NCBI RefSeq assembly: GCF_003014485.1 | Contig: NZ_PYGA01000010.1 | Coordinates: 178,913-242,912 of the forward strand | DNA: 64,000 nt | Direction of reading: 5' to 3' | From: Murinocardiopsis flavida | GTDB taxonomy: Bacteria; Actinomycetota; Actinomycetes; Streptosporangiales; Streptosporangiaceae | Part shown: one piece after another, positions 21,198 to 29,318 of the stretch | Numbering within the stretch: the first letter of the stretch is position 1 | How the letters are laid out: the number at the start of each line of letters is the position of its first letter | Notes under the pieces: generated by a model | Seen by the model: the letters and a program-made list of their open reading frames with translations, nothing else | What the model was told of the DNA's origin: nothing | Database searches by the model: none | Program-made: the position numbers and the translations under genes

Positions 21198-22304
21198 ATG
21201 GCACACCTCTCCCGCCGCGCCCAAACCCTCATTCTGCAACCGACGACCTTGTGCAACCTCAATTGCTCATACTGCTACCTGTGCCCCCAAAGCCGCAGGA
21301 CGCGCGAAGAGATGGCCACACAGGTCGCCGCCTGCACCGCCGCTGGCATCACCGCCCAGGACACCACGAAGGCGGTTGACATCGTCTGGCACGGTGGAGA
21401 ACCGCTAACCACCCGGCGCGCCCACTTCCATGCCCTTGTTGAGGTGTTCGAGCCGCTACGCCGTCGAGGCCTCATTCGCCACTATGTGCAGACCAACGCA
21501 ACCCTTATCGATGACGCGTGGTGCGAACTCTTCACGTCCTATGACTTCCATGTCGGAGTCAGCATTGATGGCCCGGAAATCGCAAACCGCAACCGCGCCG
21601 ACTGGTCGGGCGCACCGGTCTTCTCCCGCGTAATGCGCGGCGTCGCGGCGCTGAAGAGCCACGGGCTGGACTTCTCCGCGATCTGCGTCGTAACTCCTGA
21701 GACCATCACCGACCCCGACGCGTTGTTCGATTTCTTCGAACACCTCGGAGCCGCGAGCATCGGGTTCAATATTGAGGAGTTCGAAGGCGCCAACGACCAT
21801 CGGCCGGCAGCCGGGCCGCAGCACATACGCCGTTTCTGGAAGCGCCTGTTCGACCGCATCGCAGAAGGGAGCCCACTGCGGGCACGCGAAGCGACACGGC
21901 TACTCGGATACCTTGCCGACGTCCGCGCCGGACGCAGGGCCCGCTGGACCGATATGGCCCATGACCCAATACCAACGATCGGCACTAACGGCGACGTTGT
22001 CGTTCTTTCACCCGAGCTCTACGGCGTGAAGGACGACGCCCACCACGACTTCGTGATCGGCAACGTGACCCGTGAACCACTTCCCGCCATCGTCGCCCGC
22101 GCATCGCAAGCGCCTTATGTCGCCCAGTTCCTCAGTGGCGTCGACCACTGCAAGGCCGTGTGTGGCATCTTCACTTTCTGCCAAGGAGGACAAGCCGGCA
22201 ACCGCTACTTCGAAACGGGCGACTTCACCACCTCCGAGACCGCCTACTGCCGCAACACCAAGCAGGAACTTGTCCGCGCACTCAGCGAAACCATGGGAGT
22301 CTGA
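21198..22304 (+). CDS. Radical SAM RiPP maturase (probable cyclophane-forming, AmcB-like)
   Basis: A 368-residue radical SAM enzyme. The [4Fe-4S] ligands are C19, C23 and C26 in LCNLNCSYCYLC, followed by the SAM-binding GGEP at 66-69. The C-terminus carries a further cysteine set (C318, C322, C328, C351) in a SPASM/twitch-like segment with QGGQAGNRYFETGDF. Its stop codon abuts the start of a small gene whose product is rich in aromatic-Asp-Asn motifs, the hallmark of substrates for enzymes that join an aromatic ring to the residue two positions later. From memory this pair matches the families named AmcB (maturase) and AmcA (multiple cyclophane-containing RiPP); I could not check that. The start ATG 21198 has only a weak ribosome site. 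Confidence 0.88.
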   Translation: MAHLSRRAQTLILQPTTLCNLNCSYCYLCPQSRRTREEMATQVAACTAAGITAQDTTKAVDIVWHGGEPLTTRRAHFHALVEVFEPLRRRGLIRHYVQTNATLIDDAWCELFTSYDFHVGVSIDGPEIANRNRADWSGAPVFSRVMRGVAALKSHGLDFSAICVVTPETITDPDALFDFFEHLGAASIGFNIEEFEGANDHRPAAGPQHIRRFWKRLFDRIAEGSPLRAREATRLLGYLADVRAGRRARWTDMAHDPIPTIGTNGDVVVLSPELYGVKDDAHHDFVIGNVTREPLPAIVARASQAPYVAQFLSGVDHCKAVCGIFTFCQGGQAGNRYFETGDFTTSETAYCRNTKQELVRALSETMGV

Positions 22305-22475
22305 ATGCTGACACTGGAAGCTCTGGAACAGTCGACCGCCGTTGCTGCACTGATCGAACTCACGGGGATCACCACCGCACCCGCGAGCAAGTTCGACAAC
22401 CGCGACACCTGGGACAACAGGAGCGGCGGCGGATTCGACAACCGGCCGAGCTGGGACAACTGGAACAAGAAGTAG
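22305..22475 (+). CDS. RiPP precursor peptide with repeated FDN/WDN motifs (AmcA-like)
   Basis: A 56-residue peptide too short for most gene callers. Its ATG directly follows the TGA of the radical SAM gene, and GGGAG lies 5-9 nt upstream, so the two are translationally coupled. Residues 1-29 form a leader (MLTLEALEQSTAVAALIELT...). The core 30-56 is made of F30-D-N32, W36-D-N38, F44-D-N46, W50-D-N52 and W53-N-K55, arranged as two related halves joined by SGGG. Each aromatic-x-Asn triplet is a candidate three-residue cyclophane. The peptide ends KK. The predicted product would carry up to four or five cross-linked rings. Confidence 0.88.
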   Translation: MLTLEALEQSTAVAALIELTGITTAPASKFDNRDTWDNRSGGGFDNRPSWDNWNKK

Positions 22476-22483
22476 GGACGACC

Positions 22484-23035
22484 ATGGACACCCACGAGGT
22501 TCGCGGAGTCAAGGTGCTCCTGCCTAGCGACGACGAACCGCCGGTGTCGTCATGGCCCTTCCCAGCCCCATTGGAACAAGAGCGGGTCACCAACACCGAC
22601 TTCCACAACGTCGATTTGTCCTCGCATCGGCTTACCGACGTCACACTCAACCGGTGCCGTTTTGTCGGATCCCGACTCATGGGCGTCGTTCTCACACGGG
22701 TCACCATGGCCGATGTCCTCTTCCAGGGATGCCAGTTCGATTACGCCATGTGGGAGAATGTCCGGTTGACCGGGGATGTCGCGTTCATCGACTGCTCGTT
22801 CCGGGAAACGGCAATTGCCACCAGTGATCTCAAGAACGCCGTCTTCGACAACTGCACTTTGGCTGCCGAGATCACCTCAACGACGATGACCGGAACCGAC
22901 ATTCGGGGAAGTGACCTGTCGGGGCTCTCCGGGCTCACGTCACTCAGCGGCGCGAACGTCGCCGAATCCCAACTCCGCTCACTCATTGAGGTAATGGTGC
23001 GCGACCTCAATCTCACCGTTGCTGAGACCGGATAG
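22484..23035 (+). CDS. Pentapeptide-repeat protein of the RiPP locus
   Basis: A 183-residue protein starting 8 bp after the precursor gene, so in the same operon. From about residue 35 on it is built of degenerate pentapeptide repeats of the A(D/N)LxF kind (TDFHNVDLSSHRL, NRCRFVGSRL, LTRVTMADVLF, CQFDYAMWENVRL, GTDIRGSDLSGL), predicted to fold as a right-handed quadrilateral beta-helix. Pentapeptide proteins beside peptide antibiotic genes such as McbG protect DNA gyrase, so self-immunity is one possible role; a scaffold for maturation or export is another. No transporter or protease gene lies in the locus. Confidence 0.85.
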   Translation: MDTHEVRGVKVLLPSDDEPPVSSWPFPAPLEQERVTNTDFHNVDLSSHRLTDVTLNRCRFVGSRLMGVVLTRVTMADVLFQGCQFDYAMWENVRLTGDVAFIDCSFRETAIATSDLKNAVFDNCTLAAEITSTTMTGTDIRGSDLSGLSGLTSLSGANVAESQLRSLIEVMVRDLNLTVAETG

Positions 23036-23054
23036 GTCCGACCCACCGGACACG

Positions 23055-23197
23055 GTGTAGACGACGCCGTGCAGATGGTCGATCTCATGAGCGACCAGGC
23101 GCGCCAAAGCATCAGTGAACACGGTGATCACCACGCTGCCGTCAACCCCCGCGTGCTCCACCTCCACACGGCGCGCACGCGGCACCAGCCCTCTGAC
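23055..23197 (-). pseudogene. Duplicated fragment of the peptide deformylase gene
   Basis: This 143-bp stretch matches 19581-19723 in the fusion gene at 139 of 143 positions and in the same orientation. It covers the codons for residues about 407-454, including the motif 3 HEIDHLHG, but neither motif 1 nor motif 2 nor the helix-turn-helix follows, so it cannot make an enzyme. Similarity begins at GTGTA near the codon for Y453 and ends abruptly at 23197. The two copies are direct repeats flanking the radical SAM, precursor and pentapeptide genes. Confidence 0.9.
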
Positions 23198-23226
23198 TCG
23201 GCACACTCACATGAACTGCCGGCCCC

Positions 23227-23490
23227 GCTGCTGGGCGGCCTTGTTGCTGAGCCGCATGCAGGTGACCTGGGGGAACAAGCAGCAGCGACGGCGGGCGAAG
23301 GGCTGGGGTCCGGTTGCTCCGGCCCGGGCGTGTGAGGCAAGGGTGGGGGGCGGTTCGTCTGCTGGGCGGCCTTGTGGCCGGACCGTGTGCGGGTGGTCTG
23401 TGGTCACAAGCAGCAGCGACGGCGGGCGGGGGTCTGGGCTCGGCGGGGTCGGGTCGGGTGCGCGGTGGGGCACCGCAGCACCAAAGGCGG
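23227..23490. repeat. Two tandem copies of a degenerate ~132-bp unit
   Basis: Both units start CTGCTGGGCGGCCTTGT and share CAAGCAGCAGCGACGGCGGG about 50 bp later. A third, inverted relative lies at about 24060-24235. The function is unknown; the arrangement resembles decayed mobile or intergenic repeat DNA. Confidence 0.65.
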
Positions 23491-24059
23491 CGAGGGGTCG
23501 GGGCCCGGTTGCGTCGGTCGGGATGCGCGGGGGCCGGGGTGGGCGACGGGGCGGCGAGGGCCGGTGGTGGGCCGGGGCAAGCGGTCGTGTGCGGGGTTCC
23601 TCCCGGGGCCACCCGCGGGTGTTTCCCGGGGCTGCCCGCGCCTCCCCGCGTCCCTGTGCAGCGAAAAGCACGGCTATCTGCGCAGAGCGCCACCCACGGA
23701 GGGTGATTGGCGGCGTATGTCCCCTTTGGTTGCGTGGTTCGCGGCAGAGGGGTGCCGGTTCGGGCTCCACGCCAAGATCATGTCCATCATGCGGACGGGT
23801 GATCGGGCGAGGCCGCCTTCACGCGCCTGGATTGCGGTGTGGTGTCCGATTTTGCGGGTGGGGCGGGCCTGCGGGGTGGCGGGGTGCCCATCCCGACGTC
23901 ATTCGGGTGCTGTCTGGGTTGTCCCTCTCATCGAGTTCTCACGATGCGAGACGCCCGAGGTGGTGGGGCGCCGTCCCCGGGCTGCTGACCTGGTCTTTCG
24001 TGTGGGCTTCCGCTCCGCGGCGGCCCAACGCCCCCGGCCCCCTGCGAAAAGGTGGCCGA

Positions 24060-24235
24060 TCGCGCACCCCGACCCACCACCGGCCATCGCCGCACCCGTC
24101 GCCCACCCCGGCCCCAGCGCACCCCCGACCGATACAACCGGAGCCAGGCCCTTCGCCGCCGTCGTTGCTGCTCTTCCCCGCAGACCACCGGCACGTGGCT
24201 CGGTGAGAAGGCCGCCCCGCAGACGGACCGTCCTC
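24060..24235. repeat. Inverted relative of the 23.2-kb repeat unit
   Basis: Read on the minus strand this stretch follows the second unit at 23359 and its continuation to about 23590, including a shared GGGGCCGGGGTGGGCGACGG. The pair forms a long imperfect inverted repeat enclosing about 500 bp. Confidence 0.6.
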
Positions 24236-24615
24236 GAACGGACGCTCACGCGGGCCCGACCTCGGCGAACCGTCCCGCGAGTTCCTCGGGATGACGGTCA
24301 CCCACGGGTCCGAGCGCCTGTGGCTGGACCGGCCCGGGACGCGACACATCACCCTGACCGCGTGACGCGCGGAAGGCGCCGCTTCCGGGGAGGAGAAGGT
24401 CCGAGCCGTCAACAAGGACAAGCGAAGTCGGCCGCCCGGGGGATCTCGCGAGCCGCGATGAGTGCTGCGGTGTCCGGCGGTCGTACCGAAGAACCTCAGT
24501 GGCATCGGCCAATACGGGCGTCGAGCGGGGCGGGACGTCAGGGGGTGCGCGGGGAACTGCGCGAGGGGAGGGCAGGCGGGTGGGACCGAGCCGCCCTGCC
24601 CGCCTGCCCGGTCTG

Positions 24616-25086
24616 TCAGCTCGCCTTGGACAGCGCCTGGCCGGAGCCGGTGTCGGCCTCGCCGATGGTGGACTCGATTAGGGCGGTGAACACCCGGGTG
24701 TCGCGCAGGAGGTCGTCGGCCTCGGCCGGGGTGACGGCGCCCGGCAGGCCCGCCTCGGCCGCCGAGCGTTTCGCGGCGCCTGCGGCGAAGAACGCCGACC
24801 ATTCGGCGAACTCGGGCGATGACTCGCTGAGGAGATCCCACGCGGTGCGGGGGCGCCGGCCGCGGGCGGAGCGGACCGGCATCGCACCGCGGTGGGTGAG
24901 CAGCGCCGCAGTGGCGCGCAGCGCGGCGACGTGGGCGGCGGAGTAGCGCAGCGGGGCGGTAGCGGCCGCCGCTGCTTCGGCGAGATGAGCATGCGCGGAA
25001 TCGAGTGCCGCCCACGTGGCGGGCGCGACGCGCCTGCGCGGGCGGGTGCGCGCTTCGTCGGGGGAGAAGAGTGGGTTCTGCGCCAT
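24616..25086 (-). CDS. SAV_6107-type HEPN-domain protein
   Basis: A 156-residue alpha-helical protein that I recognise as the small actinobacterial HEPN-domain family named after SAV_6107 of Streptomyces. Diagnostic stretches are YSAAHVAALRATAALLTHRG, RPRTAWDLLSESSPEFAEW and AFFAAGAAKRSAAEAGLPGA followed by EADDLLRDTRVF. The role of this family is unknown; many HEPN proteins are RNases or toxin partners, but I do not see the canonical Rx4-6H motif. The ATG at 25086 has GGAGG 8 nt upstream, which decides the start against a longer open frame. Confidence 0.85.
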   Translation of the reverse strand: MAQNPLFSPDEARTRPRRRVAPATWAALDSAHAHLAEAAAAATAPLRYSAAHVAALRATAALLTHRGAMPVRSARGRRPRTAWDLLSESSPEFAEWSAFFAAGAAKRSAAEAGLPGAVTPAEADDLLRDTRVFTALIESTIGEADTGSGQALSKAS

Positions 25087-25379
25087 GGTGGACCACCTCC
25101 GGATGATCCCCGCGCGGGGCGGGGCCGACATCCTGGTCGGGACCGCGGAGGACGTGGCCGGGCAAAAGGGCTTCCCCTCCCCCGCCCGGCCACGGCCCCG
25201 TGCCGGGCCGCTGCGAGGGCAGCGGCCCGGCTGACCTAGGAGGGGCATCCGCGGTCGCAAGTCGAACAGCAGTTCGACTTGATTCAGTAAAACCCATCGA
25301 ACGCCTGTACGTCAAGCCCCGGGGGTCTGCGCGCAGGCCGGTGGCGACTCCCGGGTGTGCGGCGTTCCACCACCGCACC

Positions 25380-25680
25380 CGTCCAGGATCACCGGCGGCA
25401 CCGCCGCCGCGCCACCTCCACCCGCCCGGCTGGGGATAACTCGGCGACCCAGGGTCCTTGCAGCGGCACCGCACCGCCGCGCCACCTCTCCCGGGGGCGA
25501 CGGCGGACAACCCGCGCCTCGTCCTTCCTGCGGCACCACCGCCGCGCCGCCACTCCCCGGACGCCGGTGGACGGCCTGTGCCCCGTCCTTCCTGAGGCAC
25601 CTTCCTGCGGCACCGCCGCCCCACTACCAACACGCCACCGCCGCGCCGCCTCCGCCCGGTCGGCCAGCTGTGAACGGCCC
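25380..25680. repeat. Degenerate GC-rich interspersed repeat
   Basis: At least four imperfect copies of a unit containing CCTTCCTGCGGCAC and CCGCCGCGCC occur in 300 bp. The copies are not phased to a reading frame. It resembles the repeat DNA at 23.2-24.2 kb in composition but not in sequence. Confidence 0.5.
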
Positions 25681-25829
25681 GACGCTCCACCGTCCCTACG
25701 ACCCCGGCCGCCGGCGGACTCCCCAGCGCCCCGCCCCGTCCCTACCGCCCCCGGCCGCCCCTAGGGGCCCGGCGGCCGCCCGCCGTCCTTCCTGCCGTTC
25801 TACCGGCCCTCCCACCTGGTGTCCGGACA

Positions 25830-25835
25830 TAGAAT
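25830..25835 (+). promoter_or_regulatory. -10 box of a leaderless transcript
   Basis: TAGAAT lies 7 nt before the ATG at 25843, the spacing that puts the transcription start on the start codon itself. No ribosome site is present. Confidence 0.6.
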
Positions 25836-25842
25836 CGCCCGC

Positions 25843-26331
25843 ATGCATCCGAACACCCAGAAGGTGGCGGCCCGCCTCGCTGAGTTGGGCGTCGCAGCGG
25901 AGATCCGCGAACTCCCCGAAGCCGCACCGACCGCCGCCATCGCGGCCGCCCAGGTCGGGTGCTCGGTCGGCGCCATCGCCAACAGCCTGGTCTTCGCCGC
26001 CGAATACCCCGATGCCGACGAACCGCGGCCCGTGCTGGTGCTCACCAGCGGCGCCCACAAGGTCGACACCGGTAAGGTCGCCGCCCTGCTCGGCGCCGCG
26101 AAGGTGCGCCGCGCGACACCGGACTTCGTCCGCGAGCACACCGGGCAGACCATCGGCGGCGTGGCTCCCCTGGGCCACCCCGCCCCGGTCCCAACCCTGG
26201 TCGACGAGTGGCTGCGCGACCACACCGAGGTCTGGGCCGCCGGCGGGCACGCGCACACGCTGTTCCCCACCTCGTTCGGCGAACTGGTCCGCATCACATC
26301 GGGCACACCGGCCATGATCGGAGTGGACTGA
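25843..26331 (+). CDS. YbaK/EbsC-family aminoacyl-tRNA deacylase
   Basis: A 162-residue YbaK/prolyl-tRNA-editing-domain protein. Free-standing members hydrolyse mischarged tRNAs such as Cys-tRNAPro or Ala-tRNAPro. Visible family features are the N-terminal helix pair (HPNTQKVAARLAELGV), the segment VGCSVGAIANSLVF with the usual editing-site strand, TSGAHKVDTGKVAALLGAAKVRRA with the conserved lysine, GQTIGGVAPLGHP, and the closing TSFGELVRIT. The ATG at 25843 is chosen over an upstream ATG because TAGAAT sits exactly 7 nt before it, indicating a leaderless message. Confidence 0.9.
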   Translation: MHPNTQKVAARLAELGVAAEIRELPEAAPTAAIAAAQVGCSVGAIANSLVFAAEYPDADEPRPVLVLTSGAHKVDTGKVAALLGAAKVRRATPDFVREHTGQTIGGVAPLGHPAPVPTLVDEWLRDHTEVWAAGGHAHTLFPTSFGELVRITSGTPAMIGVD

Positions 26332-26389
26332 GTCGGATCCGCTCCGCAGGGGCGATCCGCCCCGCACCGGCAATGGACTTGGGGGCCGC

Positions 26390-27025
26390 GTGAGCACCGG
26401 CATCGGAACCGGGATCGAACTGTGGGACCTCAGCGCCCCCTCGTTCCTCCATGCCGTGCCCGCGTTCATGGAGATCTACCGGGCCGCCATGGACCCCCCT
26501 GCCGACCAGGTGCAGGGCCGCCGCGCGGTCATGGAGCGCCATAGCACGCTGCCGCGGTTCCACGCGGTCGCCGCCATCGCCCTCGGCGGCACCGACCCCG
26601 GTGGCACCGCCGTGGGGTTCGCCTACGGGTTCCACGGCCACGGCGGGCAGTGGTGGCACGATGTGGTCACCGAGGAGCTGCGGAGGCGCGACCCCACCGC
26701 TGTGTCGGCCTGGTTCGCCGATTCGTTCGAGATCGCCGAGGTCCACGTCCACCCGCGCTGGCAGGGGATCGGGGTCGGCCGGGCCGTCCTCGAACGGCTC
26801 GCGGCGGCGCGCACCGAGCGCACCGCCGCCTTGTCGACCCGCACCGGGCGCACCCCGGCGCACCGGCTCTACACGTCGGCCGGGTTCGTCGCCGTGCTGC
26901 CGGAGTTCTCGTTCCCCGGCAGCCCCGACCAGCCGTTCACGATCATGGCCGCGCGCCTACCGCTTCGGCGGTCCGATCCGGTGCCACCTGCTGGTAGATC
27001 TCGCGCGTGGCCGTGGACTGGTTGA
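26390..27025 (+). CDS. GNAT-family N-acetyltransferase
   Basis: A 211-residue Gcn5-related acetyltransferase of unknown substrate. The acetyl-CoA pyrophosphate loop is [21 protein letters not shown] around residues 114-134 (the Q/RxxGxG/A motif as WQGIGVG), followed by [20 protein letters not shown], the usual helix-4 region. The start is a GTG at 26390, with GGGGG rather than a clean ribosome site. The last 83 bp overlap the 3' end of metF on the other strand, and the C-terminal 25 residues lie beyond the fold, so the tail is probably an accident of read-through. Confidence 0.88.
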   Translation: MSTGIGTGIELWDLSAPSFLHAVPAFMEIYRAAMDPPADQVQGRRAVMERHSTLPRFHAVAAIALGGTDPGGTAVGFAYGFHGHGGQWWHDVVTEELRRRDPTAVSAWFADSFEIAEVHVHPRWQGIGVGRAVLERLAAARTERTAALSTRTGRTPAHRLYTSAGFVAVLPEFSFPGSPDQPFTIMAARLPLRRSDPVPPAGRSRAWPWTG

Positions 27026-27908
27026 ACGTGATGAAGTGGATGCCGGGCACCCCTTCGTCCAGCAGCCGCTCGCAGAGCCGGGACGCCTGCTCGATGCCCA
27101 ACTGGCGCACCGCCTCGGGGTCGTCGGCCACGCGCTCGAACTGCGCGGCCAGGCGCGGCGGGAACGGCGCGCCCGAGAGCTTCTCGGACATCTCCACGGT
27201 CGCGATCTTCACGACCGGCATGATCTCGGGGATGATGGGGACGTCGCAGCCACGCGCCGCCACCCGGTCGCGCAACCGCAGGTACTCATCGGCGTCGAAG
27301 AACATCTGGGTGATGGCGTAGTCGGCGCCGGCGCGGCACTTGCGCACGAAGTACTCGACGTCGGAGTCGACGTCGACCGACCGCGGGTGCTTGTAGGGGA
27401 ACGCGGCGACGCCCACGCTGAAGTCGCCGCTCTCCTTGATGAGCCGCACCAGGTCCTCGGCGTACTCGACGCCCTCGGGGTGCTTGATCCACTCGCCCAT
27501 GGGGTCGCCGGGAGGGTCGCCGCGCACCGCCAGCATGTTGGTGACGCCCGCTCCGGCGAACCGGCCGATGAGGTGGCGCAGTTCGCGCACCGAGTGGTTG
27601 ACGGCGGTGATGTGCGCGACCGGCAGCAGGGTGGTGTCGGTGGCCATGTTCTCGGTGATGTCGACCGTGCGGTCGCGGGTGCCGCCGCCGGCGCCGTAGG
27701 TGACGGAGACGAAATCGGGCCGCAGTGCCTCGATCTCGCGGATGACCCGCCAGAGTTTCCGCTGGCCTTCGGGGGTTTTCGGAGGGAAGAACTCGAAAGA
27801 GAAAGTGGGGGTGCCCGTATGCAGGAGGTCGCGAATGCTGCGCGGCCGGGTCAGGGTCGCGGGCGCGGTCGTGGGACGTGTCGGTGATCCGAGCATGGTC
27901 TCAACCAT
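26943..27908 (-). CDS. metF: Methylenetetrahydrofolate reductase
   Basis: MetF reduces 5,10-methylene-THF to 5-methyl-THF, the methyl donor for methionine synthesis. The 321 residues form the FAD-binding barrel: the N-terminal signature [10 protein letters not shown] near residue 36, [12 protein letters not shown], the [10 protein letters not shown] loop, FPYKHPRS and [10 protein letters not shown]. Start ATG 27908 or a second ATG four codons in are both possible. It converges on the GNAT gene with an 83-bp overlap. Confidence 0.96.
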   Translation of the reverse strand: MVETMLGSPTRPTTAPATLTRPRSIRDLLHTGTPTFSFEFFPPKTPEGQRKLWRVIREIEALRPDFVSVTYGAGGGTRDRTVDITENMATDTTLLPVAHITAVNHSVRELRHLIGRFAGAGVTNMLAVRGDPPGDPMGEWIKHPEGVEYAEDLVRLIKESGDFSVGVAAFPYKHPRSVDVDSDVEYFVRKCRAGADYAITQMFFDADEYLRLRDRVAARGCDVPIIPEIMPVVKIATVEMSEKLSGAPFPPRLAAQFERVADDPEAVRQLGIEQASRLCERLLDEGVPGIHFITFNQSTATREIYQQVAPDRTAEAVGARP

Positions 27909-28023
27909 AGGCCACCGGGCCCGGGCGTGGTCGTGTACTCAGGGCGAACGCCCCTCGGCGGCCCCGGAGCGCCCGCGCGCAAGGCGCCCGCCGGGCCGCC
28001 CGCAATCGGGCGCACATGCGCGA

Positions 28024-28029
28024 TAGCCT
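28024..28029 (+). promoter_or_regulatory. -10 box of a leaderless transcript
   Basis: TAGCCT lies 6 nt before the ATG of the polyprenyl diphosphate synthase gene and no ribosome site is visible, so a leaderless message is likely. Confidence 0.5.
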
Positions 28030-28035
28030 GCGGTC

Positions 28036-29106
28036 ATGAACCCCGCGAACCCTTCTCCCGTGTCTGCTGTGCGCCCTGCTGTGGACGCCGCGCTCGCCGA
28101 GTTCATGGAGCACCGCCGCAAGCTCATGGCGGAGATCGGCCCGGAACTCGTCCCCGTGATGGACGCCCTCGACCACATGCTCGCCGGGGGCAAGCGGCTG
28201 CGGCCCGCGTTCTGCTACTGGGGCTGGCGCGGGGCGGGCGGCGCCGAGATCCCCGAGATCGGGACTGCGGCGGCGGCGCTGGAGTTCCTCCAGGCGTGCG
28301 CGCTGATCCACGACGACGTCATCGACAACAGCGACACCCGCCGCGGCCGGCCCGCCACCCACCGGCGGCTCGCCGCGCTGCACGAGCGGTCCGGGTGGGA
28401 CGGCGATCCCGCCGCGTTCGGGCGGGGCGCCGCTGTGCTCATCGGCGACCTGTGCCTGGCCTGGTGCGAGGAGATGTACTCGGCGAGCGGGCTCGGCGAG
28501 GCGGCGCTGCGCGCCGGGCGCGGCCCGTTCGACATGATGCGCACCGAGGTCATGGCCGGGCAGTACCTGGACATGATCGAGCAGGAGCGCGGCGGTGAGA
28601 CCGTCGAGGCCGCGCTGCGCGTGATGCACTACAAGTCGGCGAAGTACACCGTCGAACGCCCGCTGCACCTCGGCGCCGCTCTCGCCGGCCGCCACGACGA
28701 GCTGGCCCCGGTGTTCACGGCCTACGGCGTACCCCTCGGCGTCGCCTTCCAGCTGCGCGACGACGTCCTCGGCGTGTTCGGCGACCCGGCGCAGACCGGC
28801 AAGCCCGCAGGGGACGACCTGCGCGAGGGCAAGCGCACCCTTGTCGTCGCCGAGACGCTGAGCCGCGCCCGAAGCGGGGACGCCGACCGGTTCCGCACCC
28901 TCCTCGGCGACCCCGCGCTGTCGGCGGAGTCCGTGGACTGGATGCGCGCGCTGATCACCGCCAGCGGCGGTCTGGCAGCCTGCGAGCAGCGGATCGACGA
29001 CTACACCGCCCGCGCCTCTGCGGCCCTCGACACCGACGCGATCGCCCCCGAGGCCCGCGCGGCGCTCGCCGACCTCATCGTCGCGGCAACGGCGCGCGAG
29101 CGCTGA
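28036..29106 (+). CDS. Polyprenyl diphosphate synthase (geranylgeranyl diphosphate synthase-like)
   Basis: A 356-residue all-trans prenyl transferase that lengthens an allylic diphosphate with isopentenyl diphosphate. The first aspartate-rich motif is LIHDDVIDNSDTRRG (DDxxD), the second QLRDDVLGVFGD; in the second, the usual last Asp of DDxxD is Gly, as is common in actinobacterial relatives. GGKRLRP near residue 52 binds isopentenyl diphosphate. Product length (C15 or C20 or longer) cannot be judged safely from sequence. Metabolic neighbours give no carotenoid or menaquinone context. Confidence 0.92.
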   Translation: MNPANPSPVSAVRPAVDAALAEFMEHRRKLMAEIGPELVPVMDALDHMLAGGKRLRPAFCYWGWRGAGGAEIPEIGTAAAALEFLQACALIHDDVIDNSDTRRGRPATHRRLAALHERSGWDGDPAAFGRGAAVLIGDLCLAWCEEMYSASGLGEAALRAGRGPFDMMRTEVMAGQYLDMIEQERGGETVEAALRVMHYKSAKYTVERPLHLGAALAGRHDELAPVFTAYGVPLGVAFQLRDDVLGVFGDPAQTGKPAGDDLREGKRTLVVAETLSRARSGDADRFRTLLGDPALSAESVDWMRALITASGGLAACEQRIDDYTARASAALDTDAIAPEARAALADLIVAATARER

Positions 29107-29318
29107 CGGCACCCCGCCGTCCCCGACGAAAGCCGCCGTCCCCCGACGAAAGTAATAGGGTCCTCGGCCGGAGGGACGACGGCGGCCGCGCCGGAAGCAG
29201 GACCGGCGTTCGTCCGGCCGGGCGATTGAGGAGCGCCGCCGCCTGCCGGATCCTGGACGGGTGACGGTCCGGCGGGCGTACCCGGCCGGCGGAGTGCGGC
29301 TACGGGGGGCGGCAGGGC
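29107..29318. promoter_or_regulatory. Upstream region of the DUF418 gene with paired direct repeats
   Basis: GCCGTCCCCGACGAAAG at 29116-29132 is repeated as GCCGTCCCCCGACGAAAG at 29135-29152, 19 bp apart, and GGGACGACGGCGGC at about 29173-29186 can pair with the second copy. Closely spaced direct repeats of this kind are typical of response-regulator binding sites. A -10-like TAATAG follows at 29153-29158. Confidence 0.45.

Larger units (their letters stand above)
23198..24615. other. 1.4-kb non-coding, very GC-rich repeat region
   Basis: Many frames are open on both strands here, but all are Pro/Arg/Gly-rich without recognisable domains or ribosome sites, so I call no gene. The region contains two tandem degenerate units of about 132 bp starting near 23227 and 23359 and a reverse-complemented relative at about 24060-24235. 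A short C-terminal-looking frame ending at about 24365 (LWLDRPGTRHITLTA) might be the remnant of a decayed gene. Confidence 0.6.
25087..25842. other. 756-bp non-coding region with degenerate GC repeats
   Basis: Nothing coding is supported. From about 25380 to 25680 the sequence consists of imperfect copies, 50-70 bp apart, of a unit built on CGTCCTTCCTGCGGCACC and CACCGCCGCGCCACC. The right end holds a TAGAAT -10 box for the YbaK-type gene. Confidence 0.6.

Noticed and set aside
22979..23206. 75-codon minus-strand frame as a free-standing small deformylase
   Set aside because: It contains only motif 3 from the 143-bp duplicate; motifs 1 and 2 are missing.
23115..24946. Several 100-500 codon frames in the GC-rich repeat island
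   Set aside because: All are Arg/Pro/Gly-rich, overlap each other on both strands and follow the repeat units rather than any protein family.
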